From: Myxococcota bacterium
GTDB lineage: Bacteria; Myxococcota; Polyangia; GCA-2747355; JAKLHH01
Assembly (NCBI GenBank): GCA_022710245.1
Contig: JAKLHH010000052.1
Coordinates: 1-15,117, forward strand
Length of the DNA stretch: 15,117 nt
Reading direction: 5' to 3'
The number at the start of each line of letters is the position of its first letter. The first letter of the stretch is position 1. Position numbers and translations under genes: made by a program. Positions 6,666 through 12,535 of this stretch are shown here, in pieces. The notes below the pieces were generated by a model. It was given only the letters and a program-made list of their open reading frames with translations, ran no database searches and was not told the origin of the DNA.

Positions 6666-7208
6666 CTACCGCGGCACGTACGGCTGGCGCGCGAGGCGCG
6701 GCGGCGGCACCTGCAAGTGGAAGCGCGGTCGCTCTCGTCGCTGCGTCGCCTGCTCGAAGGGCAGGAGCTGCATCACCACGGTGCGGAGGTCGTCGAGGTC
6801 GAAGGGCTTGCGGAAGACCGCGGCGGCGCCGAGGCGGTCCGCCTCCTCGTCAGTGTCGCGGTCGCCATAGGCGGTGATCAGCACCACCGGGATCGCCCAG
6901 TCGGTGCGCCGCACCCCCGAGAGGATCTGCATCCCGGACCATCCCGGCATGCGGATGTCGCTGACGATCAGATCGACCGGCTCGCCGCTGCCGCCGGCGA
7001 CCATGGTCGAACCGATGTGGTCCAGGAGCTCGATCCCGTCCCGCGCCTCGACCACCTCGTAGCCGTCCATGCGCAGCACGCTCGCGAGGAGCTCGCGGAG
7101 ATCGTTGTCGTCGTCGGCGAGCAGGATGCGTGGCGGGTTCAGCACCTTCACCGCCTGCTCCATGGTGTAGTCCGGAACGCGCCTCCAGCTTGTTTCTTTC
7201 CGTGCCAT
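6666..7208 (-). CDS. Stand-alone response regulator receiver protein
   Basis: A 180-residue protein with one receiver domain (about 26-152): acidic D32/D33, phospho-acceptor D84 in IVSDIRMPG, T112 in LITAYGD and K134 in FRKPF. The 25-residue N-terminal extension and the basic, Pro-rich C-terminal tail (154-180) contain no recognisable output domain. It therefore probably acts by protein contact or as a phosphate shuttle. The ATG at 7208 is clear, with AAGGAG 7 nt upstream. The gene converges on the protease gene with only 44 bp between stops and has no adjacent kinase, so the partner is unknown; the kinase at 471-1298 is one candidate. Confidence 0.93.
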   Translation of the reverse strand: MARKETSWRRVPDYTMEQAVKVLNPPRILLADDDNDLRELLASVLRMDGYEVVEARDGIELLDHIGSTMVAGGSGEPVDLIVSDIRMPGWSGMQILSGVRRTDWAIPVVLITAYGDRDTDEEADRLGAAAVFRKPFDLDDLRTVVMQLLPFEQATQRRERPRFHLQVPPPRLARQPYVPR

Positions 7209-7869
7209 GAGTTGCTCCTTACCCTTTCTCCTTTCCGAACGGTTGTGCGGTCGGGCCAGCGGCCTCTCCTGGGCAGCCCCTCGCTCGCGCGCCGCAGTGA
7301 TCGGCGCGCAGGCCAGCGGCCCGTCGGAGGTGGTGGGCGTGGAGGATGGTGTCGTGCACATGCATGTCGCACGCTCCAGATGGCGTCGCGATATGACGCG
7401 CTGGCTCACGGGTGCTCTGGCTGCTGGTGCTTATGGTAATACTGCAAAGCTGAAGATAGCTTGTATCGGGAGCCTGCCTCGCAACAACAGTCAACCCGCT
7501 AGCTAATGTTTATAGCAGCGGTCCTCGCTGGGGCAAGTTCCCCCGAGCAGCCGCGCGAACTTTCCCGTGGGCCAAATGCCGGGAGAAATGGAGGACATGG
7601 CGTCGTCCGGGCGCTCCAGGGCAGCCCTCGCGAGGGGCGCGGTGTGGATAACCACATAACGCTGATGTTTGAACGTAATGCGCAGGTGTCTATAACAGCT
7701 TACCAACATGCTGGCGCGATAACGCCTGCGCGACGGACGCAGCGACGGGCGGATGAGCGATGGGCGTGCGCGGCGACAGGGCGCGCGGCGAAGGACGCAG
7801 AGCTGTGCCCGAGGCACGCGCGGCCTGCCACGGGTCAGAGACGAGAGGACGCCGGACGGAGGGACCGCG
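7209..7869. other. Long non-coding stretch, AT-richer and rich in small inverted repeats
   Basis: No open frame here has a credible ribosome site or recognisable protein. From about 7420 to 7725 the base composition is visibly less GC-rich than the rest. The region holds several short inverted repeats: GGGG-CAAGTT-CCCC near 7529-7543, AGGGC-A-GCCCT at 7618-7628, CCCTCG-CGAGGG at 7625-7636 and TGTGG-ATAA-CCACA at 7643-7656. Four ATAAC motifs lie at 7648, 7656, 7692 and 7719. It could be the regulatory region of the receiver gene (minus), carry a small RNA, or both. Confidence 0.45.
7669..7696 (+). promoter_or_regulatory. Possible sigma-70-type promoter in the non-coding stretch
   Basis: TTGAAC and TATAAC are separated by 16 bp on the plus strand, close to the housekeeping consensus and conspicuous in GC-rich DNA. 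Transcription would start near 7703, but no plus-strand gene follows closely, so the product could be a small RNA or the match may be chance. Confidence 0.35.
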
Positions 7870-8100
7870 TCAGGCGAGCGCCGGCTCGCGGCGCGCGCCG
7901 CGGAGCCTGATCAGCGTCTCGGCAGCGTTGAGGAAGATGCCGACCCCGAGCAGCCCGAAGAACGAGGTGAAGATGATGAGGGCGTTGACAGCGGTCGCGG
8001 CCTGGCTGAGGCGGCTGACGGCACCTCCCGAGTACGAGACGGCCTTCTTCACGAGCGCGGGGGGCGACGGTTCTGACGACATGACCGACTGGGTGAGCAT
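7870..8100 (-). CDS. Small single-TM membrane protein of unknown function
   Basis: A 76-residue frame with one strong hydrophobic segment (about 38-60: VNALIIFTSFFGLLGVGIF) followed by a short basic tail (RLRGARRE). The N-terminal 30 residues are polar. The ATG at 8100 is preceded by GGAGG at 7 nt spacing; an ATG at 8082 is also in frame. The gene diverges from the glucoamylase gene with about 220 bp between. I do not recognise a family; the TM pattern and the ribosome site are the evidence that it is real. Confidence 0.5.
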   Translation of the reverse strand: MLTQSVMSSEPSPPALVKKAVSYSGGAVSRLSQAATAVNALIIFTSFFGLLGVGIFLNAAETLIRLRGARREPALA

Positions 8101-8320
8101 GCGGCGGCCTCCATCCTGCGTCCGGCCGCTTGGCAAGCAAGCCGCGGGCCCGATCTTCGGCTTGCCCACGACCGTAATTCCGCCTTCATTGCCGGAGATC
8201 CGGGGCGCCGCCGGGGAAGATCACGCGGCCGCCGGTGAACCTTGCCCGGCGCGGTGCCGCTGCTGGCAGAGCAGTCAGCGGGCTGGTAGGCTGCCGCCGC
8301 ATATGGCCCGGAGGCCCTCG

Positions 8321-10588
8321 ATGAGACCCCGCTCGCTGCTGCTCCTGCTGCTGCTCGTCCCCGTCCGCGTGGCCGTCGCCGCCCCGCCGCACAGCTCCTG
8401 GAGCTCGCTCTCCTTCAGCAACGGCTTCGGCGCCGGCATCTACGATGTCGCCACCTCGCGCGTCACCACCCTGCGTGACCACCTCTACGCCCAGCGGAGC
8501 TCCGGCGAGAGCACGGTCAACCTCTGCTACGACGCCTACTTCGGCCTCCGCGCGGACGGCCAGAACGCCTGGCTCGGCGAGAAGCCCGCCAGCGCTGCCT
8601 ATGTGCCTGGCACCGGGGTGGTGAAGGTGACCCAGACCCACGGCGCGCTCACCGCCGAGCAGTACTTCTTCGCCCCGTTCGGGCTGGGCCAGCCCGCGCT
8701 GGTGATGCTGATCAAGGTGACGGCGAGCGCCGCGATGAACGACAGCGCCGTGTTCAGCATCCACAACTTCCACCTGGGCAGCGGGGCGAGCGGCACGGAC
8801 GCCGAGCGGATCGACTGGGACGCCGCCACGCAGACCTTCGTCGAGCGCGGCACGACCACCGGGCGGGTGCTGCTCGCGCGAAGCCTCGGCGACGCGAACA
8901 AGCACGGCGCCAGCCCGCAGAACCCCTACGGGCTGGTGAAGGCCGGCGGGGCGCTGGTCAACGTGACCTCGAGCGGCGTGGTGAACGACGCGGTCTCCGG
9001 CTTCCAGCACGACCTCTCGCTGGGGCCCGGCGACTCGACCTGGTACGGCGTCGCGCTCGTCGCCGGCAGCGACGAGACCGCGCTCACCGCCGCGCTGGAC
9101 GGCTACCTGAAGGGTCGCGGCCCGCAGCAGCTCCTCGACGACGAGCTCAAGGACTGGAGCGTCTGGCAGCAGCAGGGCACGCCCCCTTCGGGCCTCTCCA
9201 CCGACGAGGCGGTCGTCTACCGGCAAGCGCTCGCCATCCTGCGCATGGCGCAGGTGCGGGAGCCGAACGTCCCTGGCGGGGCGAGCCCGTACGGCCAGCT
9301 GGTCGCCAGCCTGCCCCCTGGCAAGTGGAACATCGCCTGGGTGCGCGACGGCGCCTACGCCATCCTCGCGCTCGCGCGCGCCGGCCACCTGACCGAGGCG
9401 CGCGACGGCCTCCTCTTCATGCTGCGCGGCAAGGCGGGCAGCTACGTCTGCTGCGACAAGTCGGGCGGTCCCTACGTGGGGGTGCCGTACCTGATCTCGG
9501 TGACGCGCTACTTCGGCGATGGGACCGAGGAGAGCGACTCCAACGCGGACGGCCCCAACATCGAGTTCGACGACTTCGGCCTCTTCCTCTGGGCGGCCTC
9601 CGAGGTCGCCGCGCGGCTCCCGACTGCCGAGGCGAGCGCCTTCCTGGGGGACTGGTACGCCAAGATGGCGAGCGGCGTCGCCGACGTCCTGCTCTCGCTC
9701 GTCGAGCCTTCGACCGGGCTGCTGCGCGCCGACAGCTCGATCTGGGAGCGCCACTGGGAGAACGGCAAGCGCAGGCACCACACCTACTCCAGCGTGATGG
9801 CGGTCGCCGGTCTGCAGGGGGCCGCCGCGATGGCCAAGCTCCTCGGCAAGAGCGCCGACGAGGCCAAGTACGGCGACGCCGCGACCAAGCTGGCCGCGGC
9901 GATCCGGAGCAAGCTCGTCGACGGGACGAGTCAGGTGCTCGCCTCCGATCTGGAGTCGCTGGCGCTCGGCCCGACGAGCTACATGGACGCGGCCAGCGTC
10001 GAGGCCTTCCTGCTGCCGGCCATCTACGCGGCGAGCGACCCCGTCGCTGGCGCGACGCTGGCCGCCTACGACAAGTACCTGCGCACCGCCGCTGGCCCCG
10101 GCTACAAGCGGAACGACGACGGCGACAGCTACGACGAGCGCGAGTGGCTGGTGGTCGACCTGCGCATCGCGACGCTGCTGAACAGGCGCGGGGACGCGAA
10201 GGGTCAGGCGCTCCTCGACTGGGTGACCTCGCAGGCGCGCCTCAACCACGACCTCATCCCCGAGCTCCTCGACCAGAGCAGCGCGGACTACGCGGGGGAG
10301 GTCCCGATGGCGGGCTTCGGCGCGGGCGCCTACATCCTCGCGCTGCACGATCGGGGCGGGGCCAAGCCGGCAGACTCGGGCCCAGGCCCGCGAGACGCGC
10401 GCGTCGAGGGCGGGCGGGCCGACGCCGGGCCGCGAGAGGCCGGCGCCGCGGACGCGCGCACCGACGCTGGCGGGACCAAGCCGTCCGAGGGCTGCGGCTG
10501 CGCCACCGCGAGCGGGGCCGCGTCGGAGCTCCCCGGCCTGCTCCTCGCGCTCGCCGCGCTGGCCCTGGTGAGGCGGCGTCGCCGCTGA
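8321..10588 (+). CDS. Secreted GH15-like glucoamylase/trehalase-type glycoside hydrolase with MYXO-CTERM-like tail
   Basis: A 755-residue protein. It has a signal peptide (MRPRSLLLLLLLVPVRVAVA), then a beta-sandwich-like N-domain (about 25-270). An alpha/alpha-barrel-like catalytic domain (about 290-680) follows with the GH15 landmark KWNIAWVRDGAYAI (335-348). SSIWERHWENGKRRHHTYS (472-490) aligns with the glucoamylase acid loop, making E476 the candidate general acid. LIPELLD (E648) is the candidate base region. The family releases glucose from alpha-glucans or hydrolyses trehalose. An Asp/Ala/Gly/Arg-rich linker (680-720) precedes GCGC (724-727), a hydrophobic helix and RRRRR, a MYXO-CTERM-type tail for export and surface anchoring. 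I chose the ATG at 8321 for GGAGG at 6 nt spacing and the clean signal peptide; the ATG at 8303 is possible. Exact substrate is uncertain. Confidence 0.92.
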   Translation: MRPRSLLLLLLLVPVRVAVAAPPHSSWSSLSFSNGFGAGIYDVATSRVTTLRDHLYAQRSSGESTVNLCYDAYFGLRADGQNAWLGEKPASAAYVPGTGVVKVTQTHGALTAEQYFFAPFGLGQPALVMLIKVTASAAMNDSAVFSIHNFHLGSGASGTDAERIDWDAATQTFVERGTTTGRVLLARSLGDANKHGASPQNPYGLVKAGGALVNVTSSGVVNDAVSGFQHDLSLGPGDSTWYGVALVAGSDETALTAALDGYLKGRGPQQLLDDELKDWSVWQQQGTPPSGLSTDEAVVYRQALAILRMAQVREPNVPGGASPYGQLVASLPPGKWNIAWVRDGAYAILALARAGHLTEARDGLLFMLRGKAGSYVCCDKSGGPYVGVPYLISVTRYFGDGTEESDSNADGPNIEFDDFGLFLWAASEVAARLPTAEASAFLGDWYAKMASGVADVLLSLVEPSTGLLRADSSIWERHWENGKRRHHTYSSVMAVAGLQGAAAMAKLLGKSADEAKYGDAATKLAAAIRSKLVDGTSQVLASDLESLALGPTSYMDAASVEAFLLPAIYAASDPVAGATLAAYDKYLRTAAGPGYKRNDDGDSYDEREWLVVDLRIATLLNRRGDAKGQALLDWVTSQARLNHDLIPELLDQSSADYAGEVPMAGFGAGAYILALHDRGGAKPADSGPGPRDARVEGGRADAGPREAGAADARTDAGGTKPSEGCGCATASGAASELPGLLLALAALALVRRRRR

Positions 10589-10823
10589 GGCGAGCGACCA
10601 GCTCACCCCGCGCACCGCCCCGCTGAAGGCCACGTCCGGGCGGCTCGGGCGGCTGGCGCCGATCGCAGCTTCGGCGACGACTGCTCGGGCAGACGGTAGC
10701 TCGGCCGCAGCGCGAGCTGGCGTCGGAAGCACCCTCTCCTGCAACGACGGCGAGCGCCTGCCCGAGCGCCTGCGAGTCGCGGCGCCGACCGCCGGATCGC
10801 CCTGCCGCGACGAGTGCGCTAAG

Positions 10824-12056
10824 ATGGGCGCGATGGCGAGCTTCGGACGCTACAAGGTCCTCTTCCCCCTCGGCGCGGGGGGCATGGCCGAGGTGTTCCT
10901 GGCCCAGGACGCGGGGGCCGCGGAGGTCGCCGGCGCCGAGCGGCTGGTGGTGATCAAGCGCGTCCTGCCGGCCTTGGCGCTCGACGAGCAGTTCATCGCC
11001 ATGTTCCTCAACGAGGCCCGGATCAGCACGCGGCTCAACCACCCCAACATCGCCCACGTCTACGAGGTCGGTCAGCAGGACGGCACCTACTACCTGGCGA
11101 TGGAGTTCATCCACGGCGCCGACCTCGGCGCCATCCTGCGGCGGAGCGCCGAGGCGCGCCTCACCCCGCCGCTCGCGGCGCTGATCGCCTCCCGCGCCGC
11201 CGGGGCGCTCCACCACGCGCACCAGCTCTCCGACCTGCAGGGGGCCCCGCTCGGAGTCGTCCACCGGGACGTCAGCCCGCAGAACATCCGCGTCAGCTTC
11301 GAGGGCGTGGTGAAGGTCCTCGACTTCGGCATCGCCAAGGCGACGACCAACGCCGACTCGACGCAGTCAGGGATCCTCAAGGGCAAGTACCCCTACATGT
11401 CACCCGAGCAGCTCGATGGGCTCCCCCTCGACGGACGCTCGGACGTCTTCGCGCTCGGGATCGTGCTCCACGAGATGATCTGCTGCCGCCGGCTCTTCAA
11501 GCGGGAGAGCACCGTGCAGACCCTGAAGGAGGTCGCGCAGGGCGTCATCCCCAGACCGTCGGAGGTGGCCGGTGTCCCGATCGCGCCGGAGCTCGACGCG
11601 ATCGTGATGCGCGCGCTCGAGCGCGACCGCGACCGGCGCTTCCAGAGCGCACGGGAGCTGCAACGCCAGCTCGACGTGTTCCTCCGCTCGTACCCGGCCA
11701 CCGACACCGACCTCGAGGAGTTCATGGCGGTGGTCTACGGAGGCGACGCGAAGGCGCAGCGCGCGCGGCTGCGCGAGGCCGTGCAGGAGGGCGCGCTCGC
11801 GGAGCTCCTCAGCCACACGCCCTCGCGGGCTGCGGCGGCGACCTCCTCGGCGCCGGGCACGGGCGCCGAACGGGCGCCGACCAGGGGCCACTCGGTCACG
11901 GAGCCGCCGGAGGACCACGAGCTCGAGGCCGCGGCGGAGGGCGAGGCGCCGGCCGCGGGCGGACTGCGCGGCTGGGTCATCCTCGCGCTCGGCGCGCTGC
12001 TGATGGCGGGCCTCGGTGCGCTGACGGTGACGCTGCTGCGCGGCGCGATGCAGTAG
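10824..12056 (+). CDS. Membrane-anchored Ser/Thr protein kinase (PknB-like)
   Basis: A 410-residue protein with a complete Hanks-type kinase domain (about 7-290). The Gly-rich loop is GAGGMAEV (17-24), the ATP lysine K45 is in VVIKR, and the catalytic loop is HRDVSPQN (148-155, D150). The metal-binding motif is DFG (167-169), the activation loop contains TTNADSTQSG, and the APE-equivalent is SPE (193-195). A juxtamembrane region rich in Ala/Glu/Pro (330-380) leads to one C-terminal TM helix (384-405) with only a few residues outside, so there is no extracellular sensor domain. The ATG at 10833 (MASFGRY) is an alternative start; neither has a strong ribosome site. A 235-bp gap separates it from the hydrolase gene, so it is probably transcribed independently. 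Substrates are unknown. Confidence 0.96.
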   Translation: MGAMASFGRYKVLFPLGAGGMAEVFLAQDAGAAEVAGAERLVVIKRVLPALALDEQFIAMFLNEARISTRLNHPNIAHVYEVGQQDGTYYLAMEFIHGADLGAILRRSAEARLTPPLAALIASRAAGALHHAHQLSDLQGAPLGVVHRDVSPQNIRVSFEGVVKVLDFGIAKATTNADSTQSGILKGKYPYMSPEQLDGLPLDGRSDVFALGIVLHEMICCRRLFKRESTVQTLKEVAQGVIPRPSEVAGVPIAPELDAIVMRALERDRDRRFQSARELQRQLDVFLRSYPATDTDLEEFMAVVYGGDAKAQRARLREAVQEGALAELLSHTPSRAAAATSSAPGTGAERAPTRGHSVTEPPEDHELEAAAEGEAPAAGGLRGWVILALGALLMAGLGALTVTLLRGAMQ

Positions 12057-12077
12057 TCCCCCCTCCATCCCCGCCTA

Positions 12078-12383
12078 TCACTGCTTGTCCGCCACGCACT
12101 TGCCGTCCTCGCAGCGTGGGTTGGTCAGCCCCTGGCACTCGACCATCAAGCCGCCGCAGTGGACCCCGGCGGCTGCCTCTTGCACTCGCGCGAGTTGCTT
12201 GGTGTTGATCGGCGCAGGGCAGGTGCAGTTCGAGCCGCCAGCCAGGGTGCAGGTGTCCCCGGTCTGGCAGACCGCCGCCTCGGCGATGATCTGACGGAGC
12301 TCGTCCGCGTTCATGCCGCAGCAGGCGCAGCAAGCTCCCACGAGCAGCAACGCACCAGCGATCCATCTCGTGCATCTCGACAT
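12078..12383 (-). CDS. Small Cys-rich secreted lipoprotein
   Basis: A 101-residue protein with an N-terminal signal (MSRCTRWIAGALLLVGAC). The VGAC motif around C18 fits a lipobox, although four cysteines (18, 19, 21, 22) crowd the site. The mature part has regularly spaced cysteines at 39, 45, 53, 55, 76, 83, 91 and 96, giving 13 in all. The pattern CxxxxxC...CxC...C...C...CxxxxC resembles small extracellular Cys-rich domains common in myxobacteria, probably disulfide-bonded. The start is certain: AAGGAGG lies 5-6 nt upstream of the ATG. The gene ends 21 bp from the kinase stop on the other strand. A near-consensus -24/-12 promoter just upstream predicts sigma-54 control. Function is not known. 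Confidence 0.82.
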   Translation of the reverse strand: MSRCTRWIAGALLLVGACCACCGMNADELRQIIAEAAVCQTGDTCTLAGGSNCTCPAPINTKQLARVQEAAAGVHCGGLMVECQGLTNPRCEDGKCVADKQ

Positions 12384-12411
12384 CGTGACCTCCTTGGCTG
12401 GCCCCGGGCCG

Positions 12412-12427
12412 AGCAAGGAACGCGCCA
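12412..12427 (-). promoter_or_regulatory. -24/-12 (sigma-54) promoter of the Cys-rich lipoprotein gene
   Basis: On the minus strand the sequence is TGGCGC-GTTCC-TTGCT, a consensus sigma-54 promoter with a single A-to-G change in the -24 box. The predicted start near 12401 gives an 18-nt leader containing the strong Shine-Dalgarno AAGGAGG (12395-12389). CCTCA-A-TGAGG at 12429-12439 abuts the -24 box on its upstream side. Confidence 0.72.
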
Positions 12428-12535
12428 CCCTCAATGAGGCGAGACTTCGAGCGGCGTTGGGTGGACGGGTTCGGGTGAGGAGGGAGAGCAGGACATCGCG
12501 GTCATGGTCATGGCGCGGCGGGGAAGCCGAGGGGC

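Noticed and set aside
7219..7494. 91-codon minus-strand frame in the non-coding stretch
   Set aside because: It begins at TTG without a ribosome site, shows no recognisable features, and ends just before the well-supported receiver start.
7506..7910. 134-codon plus-strand frame in the non-coding stretch
   Set aside because: No ribosome site or domain, and it spans the AT-rich hairpins and promoter-like sequence.
8137..8151. Possible -24/-12 promoter for the small membrane protein (GGGCCC-GCGGC-TTGCT, minus)
   Set aside because: The -12 part is good but the -24 part matches only four of six positions; too weak to annotate.
8186..10744. 852-codon minus-strand frame opposite the glucoamylase gene
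   Set aside because: Antisense shadow of a gene with recognised catalytic motifs and signal sequences.
12057..12077. Bidirectional terminator between the convergent kinase and lipoprotein genes
   Set aside because: The 21 bp gap contains no inverted repeat.
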